Shown here: positions 20,694 to 31,542 of the stretch, piece by piece
How the letters are laid out: every line of letters starts with the position of its first letter
Position numbering within the stretch: the stretch's first letter is position 1
Source of the DNA: Brachycybe producta
Lineage: Eukaryota > Arthropoda > Diplopoda > Playtdesmida > Andrognathidae
NCBI GenBank assembly: GCA_036925085.1
Contig: JAUPFP010000020.1
Span: forward strand, 1,872,001 to 1,936,000
DNA length: 64,000 bases
Direction: 5' to 3'
Notes under the pieces: generated by a model
The model's input: only the letters and a program-made list of their open reading frames with translations
Told to the model about the DNA's origin: nothing
Databases searched by the model: none
Position numbers and translations under genes: made by a program

Positions 20694-20960
20694 ACAATCT
20701 ACAGGGCCGGGCCATGCTATGACACAGAGAGGTGGCCGCACCAGGCGGAATTGTAAGGGGGCGGCATAATCAGCAAAATGAGGGGGCAGCATAAGCAGCA
20801 AAATGAAAATACAATTATTTTTGTTATTTTATCTACCCAATTTTAATAGCATAATAAACATCATCATATTTAATTATTTTCAATGACTCCCCCTCTCCGG
20901 GCGGCATTTCGAAGACTTGCATCATACTGAGAAAATCTACCGCACGGCCCTGACGATCTA
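20694..20960. mobile_element. hAT MITE in RepA (first)
   Basis: Element 20702-20952 with CAGGGCCGGGCC and GCACGGCCCTG ends. Flanks ACAATCTA and ACGATCTA are 8-bp copies with one mismatch. Ends resemble the intron 1 hAT at 4862. Confidence 0.8.
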
Positions 20961-20999
20961 GAACTAACAAAAAAGTTAGCACGTGCTTTCATGTATTGG

Positions 21000-21738
21000 C
21001 TTCACGACAGTGGCGTAGCCAAGGGGGAGGGTCCATGGGTCCGGACCCCCTCCCAAAATTTTATTTACATGACAAAAAGAGCTTTGTTTACATTTGATAA
21101 TTTTTTCTCTAATCATTTTTTCTTTCTCTTAACCTTTACCTTCAGAACTCATTTTATGTCCCGCCACCATGCTACATCTATGATGGTGGCGGGACATAAA
21201 ATGAGTTCTGAAGGTACTCAACTAAGCAACTTTTAAGCTAGACTATGGTGTGCAGCGCTGTGCCACTCCGAAACATGCTGGCACAATTCTGCCACTTAAT
21301 GAAAACAACTTAAACGCTTACACTTCACAATACAAATGAACACGTGCGATTGTTTACAACAAGGCACACTGGCAAACGAAGACACCTGAGTGGTGTCTGA
21401 ATATCACTTCAGTGCGCTTTTCTTCTGGTTCCTTCTGTCTACCTGCACACAAGTGCATCGCTGTGTGCTGTTTTTTTTGCTACGGTTAAAGGAAAAAAAT
21501 GCATCTTGGTTCTTCTCAGACTTCTAGCATGGAAGTTCTGCAAGTCAGTTTTGCATGTTGCAGCATGCCGCCTTGTAGCAGATGTTGCACCATTTGATTT
21601 CATATGAGGCATACAATGGAAAGTTCTTCTTGGTGGTGTGGCACATCACTGTGCATCAGTTTTGCAACTAGCTTTATTTTGAAGAAAAAATTTTGGACCG
21701 CCTATAACAAAAATCCAGGCTACGCAACTGCTTCACGA
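21000..21738. mobile_element. hAT MITE in RepA (second)
   Basis: Element 21008-21730, CAGTGGCGTAGCC ... GGCTACGCAACTG, flanked by exact 8-bp CTTCACGA (21000-21007, 21731-21738). Contains a very strong hairpin at 21137-21216. No transposase. Confidence 0.9.
21137..21216. repeat. Perfect 34-bp inverted repeat, 12-nt loop
   Basis: Arms 21137-21170 and 21183-21216 are exact reverse complements (starting TACCTTCAGAACTCATTTTA). The loop is GCTACATCTATG. It lies inside the hAT MITE. Confidence 0.92.
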
Positions 21739-21799
21739 TGTTTCCTTTTTATAATTTTTGAAAAGGTCCTTCTGCTTTTTAATAGTTTAAAATAGTATG

Positions 21800-22130
21800 A
21801 TTTTTGGATCGTGCAAGAAAAACGGCAAAAAATGATGTCTATATGTCCAAGTTTGTAGGTTGAACAACACAAGAATGGAATGAGATAAAGACATGCAGTA
21901 TTTTTTATTTGATTCAGTGGGTCAATATAATGCTCCTGACGTAAAATCAGAAAATTTTACCCTGGAGTTATTTTTTTATGGATTTTTTAGAAACAAATTT
22001 TGAGTTTTTGGCCATAACTTTTTGTGGGTCTAACAACTCTAAAACGGGAATACCTACAACAAAATGTCATCAGACCTAAAAGATCCAATATATGAAATTT
22101 TGATTTTTTAAAAAATCGAGATTCTTCCTC
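21800..22130. repeat. Element E-related block, inverted copy
   Basis: Shares, in reverse orientation, the blocks of 5280-5600 (AATGTCATCAGACCTAAA, ACATGCAGTATTTTTTATTT, TGCTCCTGAC). Confidence 0.6.
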
Positions 22131-22309
22131 TTTCCCGTTGTAGCATTTGAAAGGGGGCTATTCCTATTATTTAGGAGGAGTGTTCCTTTCTATGTTCTGT
22201 TATATTATTGTATATTAAAATACATGTGACATATTCTCATTTTAAACCATATTATTACAAATGAATAATGCATGCTCATCACATGTAACTGTCATGTAAA
22301 TGAATACAT

Positions 22310-22405
22310 ACTTGTGTGTTTAACACATGTGCACACGTGTGTACATGTGCATACACATGCGTACATGTGCACACACATTGCATGCATATGTGTACATGTG
22401 CATAC
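22310..22405. repeat. Alternating purine-pyrimidine array
   Basis: Run of CACATGTGCACACGTGTGTA-type words, about 90 bp, abutting the nuclease pseudogene. A similar array is at 5172-5265. Confidence 0.7.
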
Positions 22406-22885
22406 GGGTTGATAGAAGTGAAATGCCCATTTGCTGCAAGGGATATGCTTGTGAGAGATGCAGTCGAGAAAGTAACAAACATCATTTTGTTTGAACAAAA
22501 TGAAAAACTCGGAAGAACTTCATCTTTCCGAGAAACATGATTATTTTTTTTTCAGATACAAGGACAACTACATGTGACAAAACGAGAATTTTGCATTTTT
22601 GTCATTTGGACCACAAAGGATCTATATGTGGAGAAAATTTACAGAAATGATGATTTCTGGGAAAAACACATGAAACTACACCTTCATAATTTCTATTACG
22701 ACTGTATGCTCCCAGAAATTGTGGATTCAAGAGTGAAAAGATCAACTGTGTGAGACCCACAATGGAAATTGGAAGCGAATGCAGCAAGAAAGGAACAACA
22801 GAGGCAGTCAACCACAAAACAAGCAGCAAACACAGTACTTCAATGTGCAAAACAAACTGCAAGAAACAAAGACGTTAGTAATTAA
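22406..22885 (+). pseudogene. YqaJ-type recombinase/exonuclease fragment
   Basis: One frame reads GLIEVKCPFAARDML (the EVKCP nuclease motif of YqaJ/lambda-exonuclease-like proteins). An internal TGA follows, then FFFQIQGQLHVTKREFCIF and DLYVEKIYRNDDFW, the QGQL...FC..V block of the same family. A second TGA follows (after RSTV), then DPQWKLEANAARKEQQRQ to TAA at 22883-22885. Both stops are TGA in an otherwise continuous frame, so this is most likely a pseudogene. The N-terminal part is absent: a GT/CA array abuts residue one. Such genes are often carried by eukaryotic mobile elements. Confidence 0.7.
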
Positions 22886-23450
22886 ATAATTATCTATAAA
22901 TTACAAAATAAATTAATTTCGTTGTATTCTAATTTTTAGAGTCCAAAAAAGAAATTTTAAGGCACCCGGTGCTCCCTAATCCTTCACCTAACCTAACCTT
23001 TTCCAAACTAGCCTTTAACCTACCTAAACATTTCCTTCACTTAACCTTTCCCCTACCTAGCAATTTCCTCACCTAGCCTTTCCCCTCCCTCACCTAGCCT
23101 AGTCTTTTGTCATGCAAACTGTATTGGCACATCAGCCTGCCTCGTTTTTTAAATTGACAGATTGAAGCCTCTTAGTAAGTGTGTTGCAGAAAAATGTATT
23201 TCATACTGATGGGGTTCGTTTTCTAGAATTCTGCCATGCTGCTTTTGTCTTCCCATTATCAACGTTATCATTTCTCACTTTTGCGACCTGCTGTTATCTC
23301 TACATATATGTATGTTGGTCAGCAACAGCTGAACAACTCTTAATTTCAGATTCGTCCCTGTGGTCAACATGATGAATGTCACAATAGTCCTTGTATTTGC
23401 AACATCATGCATTTCAAACAGTAAGAACACTCATTTGCATTTCCAGATTA
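22886..23450. other. No gene; CT-rich tract
   Basis: 22970-23105 is a pyrimidine-rich degenerate tandem tract built on CCTCACCTAGCCTTTCCCCT. The rest shows no feature. Confidence 0.5.
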
Positions 23451-23454
23451 AAAA

Positions 23455-23673
23455 TTATGTTATATTTTTTTTAATCTCTCTCATTGATCCTTTGCCACTG
23501 GCATTACTTCTATCGTTGTAGGAATCAATGATAAATCTACCCATAAGCATAAACATATACACTATAAACATACATAATATACAAATAATCACTTGCTGAT
23601 AAGATTTTTTCCTCATTTCAGAGTCCTGTGCTGCTGCTCCTCGATCACCTGTAATTCGCTCATTGTAGAACAC
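23455..23673 (-). CDS. Possible small transmembrane protein
   Basis: Open frame with a single hydrophobic segment (QVIICILCMFIVYMFMLMG) and a basic, asparagine/serine-rich tail. The first ATG in frame gives about 53 aa starting MRKKSYQQ. Upstream the frame is open to a GTG only, so a spliced 5' exon would be needed for a longer protein; an acceptor-like TTACAG precedes GTGATCGAGG. No homologue recognised; may be fortuitous. Confidence 0.25.
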   Translation of the reverse strand: MFYNERITGDRGAAAQDSEMRKKSYQQVIICILCMFIVYMFMLMGRFIIDSYNDRSNASGKGSMREIKKNIT

Positions 23674-24024
23674 ATTTTTGTCCTTTCATAAGTATGTAAA
23701 CAGTTATTTAAATGAAATTAAAATGCTTAAAAAGGTTTCATTTCTAAGATCTCCGTTAGGGTGTCCCAAAAAAACCAAAGTTTGAAAATTAGAATACATA
23801 CCTTAATGAAAGTTTCTAACTTGTAAAATAATAATACCTGTAAAATTTCAGCTCATTTGAACTATGTTTAGAGGTCCCCCAAGGGCTCCCAAATTCTCCT
23901 ATATGGCTAATGCCATAGTTTTTATATTCTATTTGAAGAAATTAAGTTTAAAACAGAAATATTGACAAAAAGTGATTTATTTAATTTTACAACATTAGTT
24001 ATGTCAACTGTATAATATATTATA

Positions 24025-24335
24025 CTAGTGGGGTAACCCGTCATAAATGATGGGAGCAAAATTCACATGCAATTGTGTGCATGCGCGTTGTTTTTTCCTT
24101 TTTTTACTCCTTTCATTTCAATTTCAGTTTCCCCCTTCCACTTTTTCCCCTCCATGTTTCTCTCTCTCCTCTACACTTTCTAACCTTTCCCTCTCTCCTA
24201 TTAAATATTATGGTCATATAGTTGACCTTGAGAAAAAGTGGTTCATTTATTCATTTAAATTTATATAAATTCTGACGTGCTTCAAGGTTTTTTGTGACAC
24301 ACACAGCCACACACACACAGACCTGGCTTAATATA
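24025..24335. repeat. Dispersed repeat G, copy 1
   Basis: Begins CTAGTGGGGTAACCCGTCAT and contains TTTCATTTCAATTTCAGTTT; shared with 27663-28030. It ends in a CA-rich and TA-rich tract. Confidence 0.55.
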
Positions 24336-24346
24336 TATATATAATA

Positions 24347-25177
24347 TTATGAGACCATCTTATGATCACTAACTCCTCCTGATACCCTAACATTGGATAA
24401 AAACTCCAGACTATTAGTCAGTACTACATCAAGAATTTTGTCATTTCTCATCGGTTTAGTTACAACCTGTTCCATAGAATAAGTATTCATACTGTCTAAA
24501 AATGAAACTGTTAATGGCCCATCACTGCCACTGGTCACCGTATGCATTTCCCAGTTGATGTTTGGAACATTTACATCACCTTCTAAAATAATGGTTGGGC
24601 TATAGTATTTACGATGAAGAGTCGAAAGAAGTTCTTACACTAGTGATATCTGCTATAGAGGATCCCGGCGGCCGATAGAAAGAATATAAAAAACCTTTTT
24701 ATCATTCTTTATCCTTAAACTACAACATAGTCAGTCTGTTTCAAAACTTGTTTCTCTGCAACTATGAAATATTTGTGAAATAGCTATGAAACCCTCACCA
24801 CCAGAATGACCAACCCTGTCTACGGTACACTGTGAAACCATCTGGAAATATTTCCCCATTATTAACAGTATCATCAAGCCATGACTACCAAGAATTATAT
24901 TGCAACCAGTCTCCTCTACTGCTGCAATGAACTCAGGAACTTTGTTTTGTAGACACCTACAGTTAACCACCATAACCTTTACATGTGAAGGTATAGCTGT
25001 AGTGGGTTTTCCTAAATGATTTCCTTCCAGGACAGTGTTTGAAGAAATGATACCTGAAACATAGGAACTATTGCTCCCAGCAACAAGCTGTGGAGCATTC
25101 ATATTAGTATCAACCCACCCTAAAGCATTTGCACCTAAACCCCAAAACCTTACCCTAAAAATGCTTAACAAAATCAC
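24347..25177 (-). pseudogene. LINE (CR1-like) endonuclease fragment
   Basis: Frames on the minus strand read VMVVNCRCLQNKVPEFI (start of an APE-type endonuclease) at about 24975-24925. After frame breaks, TKPMRNDKILDVVLTN and VSGGVSDHKMVS follow (endonuclease end with the SDH motif) near 24450-24347. The reverse transcriptase that should follow is missing, because the element stops at a TA-rich tract. Confidence 0.75.
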
Positions 25178-26315
25178 CTATCTTTTTATCCACAATCCTA
25201 CCATCTCTGTAATTAAAATGAACCCCGTCCCTGCTCCAGGAACCCCTAAAATTGAGCATAGCTGCGCTCCAGTCTATTACCTGTGCACCACCTTACTACA
25301 TGCTTCAATTAATCTATCATTTACATAACATGCCTTACGAGTAACTATATCTCGTCTATCCCACCTCTCAGGAATAGTACAAACTTTAACAGTAACTCCG
25401 GCCCTACAACGTAAAGTATGCTTTGCTAAGTCAGCTAGCCCATCTAAAACTTCCCCACCAAACTGTCTACACACATCATTAGTCCCCACACATCATTAGT
25501 CCCCACTTGCAGAACAACTAAGACCTCTTCCGCTTTTTCCCCACATACCGTTCTCTTGATACGTTCCTTAACATCTTTAATCTGAGCCCCTGGTAAACAA
25601 GCTACACTCACTTTTCCTCTATCTTCACCCGCCACCCACTTATCAAGCCTTTTGACATTACTATCACCTACAAAAATTACTGATCTGCTCTGCACCCCTT
25701 TGAAAATAACCCCATCTTCATTTCTTTTTTCAGTTTTACTAACATTCTTCTTACCCTGTCTAGCATCATTTTTCTTACCCTTGCTAACACCCTTCTCACC
25801 CTTACTAATACCTTGCTTCTTACCCTTACTAATACCTTGCTTCTTACCCTTGCTAACACCCTCCTGAGCTGCATTTACATTTACATTTTCTTAGACTTCC
25901 CAGACCACTTGCACCTCTGCTCTACATTTATTCTTTCTACTACCTCCACAGATCCCACTGATAATTCCCTAAAAACATTAAACCTGTTCTTTACTGGAGT
26001 ACATTCTGAAGCTAGAGCTGGCCTAACCTTTCTTTTCTCTTTTTCTAAAACAACTCCCCAACCTACACCCCCAGTATTATGCTTAAGGGGTGTAGCAAGA
26101 GGCACAGATTCCCCACTGTGAGAAGGGCCTGGCTGTGACTCAAACACAGCCAGCCTCTCCCTCAGCCAAGCCACTTCTACCTCAAGCTGCACCACCTTTT
26201 CTCTCAACTCATCTTCAACACCCTTCCCAGACTTTACCTGTTTCCCAACCTTAACTCTAACAGCTTCAACTAATCTCCCAACCTGAACTTGCTTTCCAGA
26301 CCTAGTATTAACCAT
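25155..26315 (-). pseudogene. LINE ORF1 with SGNH/GDSL esterase domain
   Basis: Begins MVNTRSGKQVQVGRLVEAV, followed by a predicted coiled coil (EKVVQLEVEVAWLRERLAVF), a lysine-rich SKGKKQGI repeat linker, and an SGNH hydrolase: IFVGDSNVKRL (nucleophile Ser), VGTNDV (GxND) and SRDGVHFN (DxxH), ending VKHF at 25155. Such esterase ORF1 proteins are known in CR1-type LINEs. Two lesions break it: a one-base frameshift near 25884 and a 17-bp tandem duplication at 25472-25505. Confidence 0.8.
25472..25505. repeat. 17-bp perfect tandem duplication
   Basis: CACATCATTAGTCCCCA occurs twice back to back inside the esterase frame, just after the GTNDV motif, and shifts the frame. Confidence 0.95.
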
Positions 26316-26439
26316 TCTAACTTTCTAACAAATTTAGTTCCTAAAAACTCTGAATTAGAAATTAGATTCAAAATAAAATGGCAATAAGAGAAATAAGAGA
26401 AATTTAATAAGTTTGATTTGTACTTATCTAGTATGGCTT

Positions 26440-26790
26440 CTCCAAACAGAAATCCAGTTTGGCGTCTTCAAAGCAAAACAATGAGAAATTAGCATTTATT
26501 GGCAAAACATTGTTATCTCTCAAACCAATGTTCAGATTTTCAATCCGATTACACCAGCATGTCCAGCAGGCAAAATACTACTAGATTACATAAACAAGAA
26601 AATCTGGTTATCGAAATAAACCTCCTAAATAATGTAGAAACCGATAAGTGGCGTCCCTAACAAAGAACAAAGATAAACAGCGCTTTTGGAAAATTTACAA
26701 TAACTCCCAAACTACTGCTCTAATTTTCAAACCGATTTCACCAGCATGTTCAGCAGGCGAAAACCTAAAACAGTATCTAGAGTATACAAC
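26440..26790. repeat. Two diverged copies of a roughly 200-bp unit
   Basis: ACACCAGCATGTCCAGCAGGC (about 26550) and TCACCAGCATGTTCAGCAGG (about 26737) with similar upstream context (ACCGATT). Possibly the 5' region of the LINE. No ORF. Confidence 0.45.
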
Positions 26791-27274
26791 CAAACTCCTA
26801 AAAAACACCTCGAATTTAAAAAAAACTGTGAGACGAAAAAAAAGTGGGTTGAGATGAAAAATGTGAATATGGTAATAAAGGAAAGGTGAAATGGTCTTTC
26901 TAACATAGCTCTGGTTGCAGGAATGCTCAGTACTTTTCTACCAGCTCACTGAGACTAGGGTGTTTGCTTAAATTTGTGATTAGCACTGCTTACTCATAAT
27001 TTTTGTTTTATACAGTGTAAAAATGTCACGTATTATATGTCAGCGTTAAAAGCATTGCCTTGTGTGACATTTACGCAACTCTGGAAACAAGATACGGTAC
27101 CAACTCCCAAAACAGTAATGTTACGTGTCCACACTAAAACTGCATAATCACATGCAATGAATTTTGGCAGCGCCAGTTGAACTTTTGTAGGTTCATCCCA
27201 TTTAAAAATGCTATGAATTTGGAAATTTGTTGTTCCTAATGCGGTTTTAAATTAATTTTAGAACCTGGTCAAAG

Positions 27275-27590
27275 GCTCGAATACAAGAGGGGGAGTGAGG
27301 TGCTATTTTTGATGAATGCTCGGAACACCGGTATAGGAACAGTTGGAAGGTTAGGTTTAGTTAAATTAAGCTTGTTGTGTGTTGTCTGGGGGCACAGATC
27401 TCCAGTTTTTAAATATTAAATCATCAAATTAGTTCGTTTTCTGACTGTTCCGTAATTTGATCATAATTTTTTTAAAAAAGACCCGCTGCAACAAGCTTTA
27501 TTTAACTAAACCTAACCTTCCGCCTGTTCATACTGTTGTTCCGACCCATTCCACCATTCAGCAAAATAGCACCCCCACACGAATACAGAG
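27275..27590. mobile_element. Fold-back MITE
   Basis: Left GTGAGGTGCTATTTTTGATG ... GGAAGGTTAGGTTTAGTTAA ... AAGCTTGTTG. Right: CAACAAGCTT ... TTAACTAAACCTAACCTTCC ... CAGCAAAATAGCACCCCCAC. Near-complementary arms about 110 bp long. Confidence 0.7.
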
Positions 27591-27662
27591 TACGAACTAT
27601 CTTCTACCATAGCCTTATCCAGACGGGAATATGCCAGGTGTTTTCTTACTAATTATTACATA

Positions 27663-28030
27663 ACTAGTGGGGTAACCTGTCATAAATGACGGGAGCCAAA
27701 TTCACAGGCAATTGTGCCCAGCATTAGAATTTATTTTCCTCCACCCTTTTATGACATCAGACTAAGTAACAAACCAATTAGAAATTGAAAAGGGCAGAGC
27801 ATGTGACATCAGACCAAGTAACAAACCAATTAGAAAGTGATGATGTTCCTAAATGGGCAGAGCAAAAAAAATTCTAATGCTTGGCACAATTGTCCGTGAC
27901 AACTCTTAACCCCTTTTTATATTTGAAAGAGAAAATGAGCTTTTCATTTTCTTGGGTGTGCACATGTGCGTTATTTGTCCCTTTTTTCCTCCTTTCATTT
28001 CAATTTCAGTTTCCCCTCCCCTTTTTTTCT
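27663..28030. repeat. Dispersed repeat G, copy 2
   Basis: CTAGTGGGGTAACCTGTCAT start and CCTTTCATTTCAATTTCAGT match copy 1. The middle holds AACCAATTAGAAA words of the fold-back MITE family. Confidence 0.55.
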
Positions 28031-28479
28031 CCACGTTCCCCAAATGACCGGCACGACATGTCATTGTAGTAAGACCAGGACCACAGGTAATAAAACCAAG
28101 CGGTATTTGAAGCTCATTTCTAAAATGAATGAGAAGTTTTCATTTCGTCTTATATATTTATTTCATTACCATGGTCGTACACCAGAAGGAATGAGCGACA
28201 GGTTCTTGATTTCATGGAATCGACAAGTGGTTCCAATTGGGTGATGCGTTCTGAGAGCGAAAACAACATGAGGGTTGGTTTCATTAACAAAGTATTTGAT
28301 TCGAGTCTTCGTATCCTAACTATTGAATATTTCCAAAGCTTGGGAAATATCTTTAAATGAAGCTAGAATAATATCTGTGAGTTCTGAAAGTATTAATGAA
28401 TGTCGAAACAAGTTTGTAAAAAAATTAAAAGCTTTTTCTATAATAACTGTTAAGAATAAAGCTAAATATACATTTCCAC

Positions 28480-28913
28480 TTAGACACGCCAGCAGTATTT
28501 TTGTCTACGAAATAAATCCTCTATTCTATTTAAACTTAAACAGTGGTGTTTTAATTATTCTACACTTAATTATTTCGTGACTGGGCAATTCATCATTTCG
28601 TTGCAGCTCTACACCATTTGGATGCTCGAAGTCTTCAACAGGTGCAAACCTGCAACATTGAGTTCGTAAGCATATTCACGCTATTTTCAAGGGTAAATTT
28701 ACGGACGCAAGTCCGAGTAGTACAGAGACAAAAGATCCTCAAAACTGTGAGAGTCTTTATAACAAACTAGTGAGGACATTAATTAGACATATTGAGCTAG
28801 TCCTCCCGGGCTGATAGAATTAGTGACCTAGCCAATCACTATTAATACAAGTGAAAACTCTCTCGGACCATTTAAAAAGAGCAGATTCTATCAGTGGAAA
28901 AAGTTCCCTCACA
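28480..28913 (+). mobile_element. Diverged LTR of the Gypsy 1 family, partial
   Basis: Matches the complement of the Gypsy 1 LTR (opposite orientation). Shared blocks: AAACAGTGGTGTTTT, AGGTGCAAACCTGCAAC, TTTACGGACGCAAGTCCGAG, CTAGTGAGGACAT, TAGTCCTCCCGGGC and AAAAAGAGCAGATTCTA, ending in CTCACA at 28913. The U3 half is not recognisable. No adjoining coding sequence. Confidence 0.8.
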
Positions 28914-29329
28914 ATAAGACTATCTAGTGCTCCTCCTGGCAGAGTACGTCTTTTTGAACACGCTACTTCTTATTTTGGCATATATCATGCATGCTTTAGA
29001 TACATTTAGTGGATCTAAAGTTCTCTGAAAATTATTTTCAGTGGCAGACGATTTGTCTACACGATATGTATATTGGAATCCGATACAGAATGTAGCCTAT
29101 GCTTATCCAGGACAAGTGTTTTATGGATCGTCACCACCAGAACAAAGTATGGTCAGCGAAGTGTGTAACTTAAATGGCTTTGGCACACAGACTGCTCTTT
29201 AGTCGTATAATTTGATTGCAAATTGTTGTCGCAGTTGGCTGTCCTGTAGTTGACAATGTACTGCTACACGAGTGACACTCTTTTTGCATTCGAACTCGAC
29301 CACTAAAAAGTGGTGTGTGTGCCAAGGCC

Positions 29330-29394
29330 TTAAGAGCCTAGATACAGCGTTTAGTTCAAAGTTTCTCCGAATGTAGGCGCTTTCAAAATGGTTT
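29330..29394 (-). mobile_element. RepA copy split by Gypsy 2 (left part)
   Basis: TTAAGAGCCTAGATACAGCG and TTTCTCCGAATGTAGGCGC are the complement of the RepA right end. It continues at 34612 after the Gypsy element. Confidence 0.8.
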
Positions 29395-29905
29395 TGTAAC
29401 AATGTAGAGCTCTTGTTACGGGGCTCAAGTTCTCTTTAATAAAGCGGGTACCGCTTTTCGTAGGGAGAATGTTTGTGTTACTACCTGAGTCCTGCTGGTG
29501 CCGGGGTCGGTCTCTCAGATATCTCGTTGAATCGTAGCTGCTAAGGAAAGAATGTTTAAGACAAGCGAGACGGATGCAGGTTCGCGTTATACATATTTAT
29601 TCATGACCAACCATTAAGACATGAATGAACATAGAATGTGTTACTGTGGCGTGCTTTTGCCACTGGACCATAATATGATTAGTTTCATAGTTTCGATATC
29701 AGAGAATGGACCCAGAATCTATCGAAACATAGTCTTTTATACCTAGGGCCTGTGTACACCTTTCTGGGTGTACCCATGCCCTAGGGACCATGCATTGACG
29801 GGTATCCATCCACCGATACCAGAACCAGAATGTGTCTTGTAGCTTTGGGGTCTCCAAGAGGGAAGGAAGGGACGGAAATCTGCCCCTTACATCCCAGAGA
29901 CTCCC
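29395..29905 (-). repeat. Gypsy 2 left LTR (3' LTR), inner end unclear
   Basis: Starts TGTAACAATGTAGAGC. Blocks from 29684 to about 29900 (TTTCATAGTTTCGATATCAG ... AGAGGGAAGGAAGG) match the right LTR. The inner TGTTACA end is not present, so homology stops near 29905. TATAAAAGAC on the minus strand (about 29735-29745) is the likely core promoter. A strong hairpin CTAGGGC...GTACACC/GGGTGTAC...GCCCTAG lies beside it. Confidence 0.65.
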
Positions 29906-30070
29906 AGGTCCAGGAGACGTCCTCGTACTTCAGAGCTAGGAGGTATGCAACAGGATACCGTTTATGGGGAGGGATCCACTGGCGAGGCACGTCACGGAAT
30001 GTGTACATGCTGGAAGGGAGGTTGACACCGCTCGTGTCGACCACCCCCCACCAAGTCATTAAGAGAAAAA

Positions 30071-30360
30071 CCCAACGGGGTAAAAACAAAAACATGAACG
30101 AATTATGAACAGCGATATAACCACAAATATTCCCTGGAACGGCGGAAAATAATGATAAAAGAAAACAAACCCTATGGGGCGGAAAGAAAACAAAACCCAA
30201 CAGGGCAACAGAGACATGAACCCGACGGGGTAAAAGAACGATATAAAAAAACAAATACATCTAAAACACATAAAAAAAACACACAAAACCCAACGGGGTA
30301 AAACGATTGATAAGAACCCAAATACATATTTTAAAAAAAAAAACCCAACGGGGCGAAAAG
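30071..30360. repeat. Six spaced copies of an AACCCAACGGGG word
   Basis: Copies or close variants (CCCAACGGGG, CCCTATGGGG, CCCAACAGGG, CCCGACGGGG) at about 30071, 30169, 30196, 30221, 30289 and 30343, irregularly spaced in an A-rich background near the 3' end of Gypsy 2. Confidence 0.75.
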
Positions 30361-30387
30361 AATGAAAAACGAATTAGCACATAACTT

Positions 30388-30545
30388 TCGTGAGCAGTTC
30401 TTCACGAATAACACAATAACGAAACGCGAGCAGTTCCTCGCGTTGAAACAAAACATAATACAAGAGTGATTTTTTTCTTTTTCATTTTTTTTCTTTGATT
30501 TTTTTTTCTTTTTGTGGGTTTTTCTTTGATACTCGCGAACAGTTC
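30388..30545. repeat. Three GCGAGCAGTTC-type hairpin words
   Basis: CGTGAGCAGTTCTTCACG (about 30389), CGCGAGCAGTTCCTCGCG (about 30425) and CTCGCGAACAGTTCCTAG (about 30531). The first two are 6-bp stems around a GCAGTT-like loop; the third has decayed. Confidence 0.7.
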
Positions 30546-31542
30546 CTAGTGGGAAGAACACTGGAAGAGGCACCGACGGATGACCTTACGTGCGGTGTTC
30601 CTCCCAAAATCACCCGATTTTGGAGATTCTTTTTCCAGTTTTTCAATGATTCCGTGAGAAGATGGATTTTTTTGTTCGATAAAAACCTTTTCAATTTTTC
30701 GTTGTTGAGATCGCGTGGTTGAAATTTTCCATACAAATAAAGAATCGGTCACCGATTCACTTTGTTGGAAAATGGGGTTTATGTAATAAATTTGGAAAGA
30801 TAGCAGCTGGGTCAGCCCTCTTGGTGGGGTCGCTATGAGATCTGCTTGCTGATTAGGCCCTTCTGTGACGTAGGCGTTGCTTTGATTGGCCCAATTAATT
30901 ATTCCATTTTGATTGACACGGGGCTTTGTTTTGATGTCTTTTATGGCCCCTATTTTGTGATTTAATTCCCATCGGTGATGACGTAGTTGCATTTCTTGCA
31001 TTAGGGTGTGAAGAGTTGGATTTTTGACTTTCCCACAAAAGATTTGAACTTAAAACCTTAAGTGGGTCATTGAGTTCACTTTTCCTTCTTGCTGTGACGT
31101 CATGGAAGGGGGATTACGTTGCATTAGATAGTTTTCTTTCGTGGCCACGTGATTTTTATGTTTGAAGGCGTGGGTAGCGGTTACCGTTATTGTTTGTTTA
31201 TGTTTATGATTGAGGATGTTGATCTTGATGATTCCATGTGCGGGACACGTGGTTTTTCGTCTTCAATCACGTGGTTTGGTCTTGATAGTATTTTGGTAAA
31301 ATTCCATCGTTTTTTCTTTTTATTTTCGCTTTGTTTTTAGCGGCAGATTCCAACGATGGATTTTTTGTTTTTAATTTCAATTGTTTCTTTTTATTTTGGA
31401 GTTTTTCGTTTTTAGATGGGGTGGAAGTTCCGGTTTGTGGTTCTGTTGTGGATAGTTTCGGAGGGTGCGTTTTCGGAAAAATCTTGAGGTATAGTAGGTT
31501 GTAGGGGTTCAGTTGGTTGTAGAGGTAGGCTGACGTCCACAT

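Larger units (their letters stand above)
20404..21800 (+). mobile_element. RepA element, copy broken by two hAT insertions
   Basis: Starts GAGCTTAGATACACC directly after the TTAA shared with the preceding copy. RepA sequence stops at 20701, resumes at 20953, stops at 21007, resumes at 21731 and is truncated near 21800, where sequence like element E begins. Confidence 0.75.

Noticed and set aside
25652..26121. Plus-strand leucine/proline-rich ORFs opposite the LINE ORF1
   Set aside because: Antisense reading of the lysine-rich SKGKKQ linker; the minus strand has clear SGNH motifs.
29781..30260. 159-codon ORF on the minus strand
   Set aside because: It spans the LTR border and the CCCAACGGGG repeats; hydrophobic low-complexity reading, with a competing ORF on the opposite strand.
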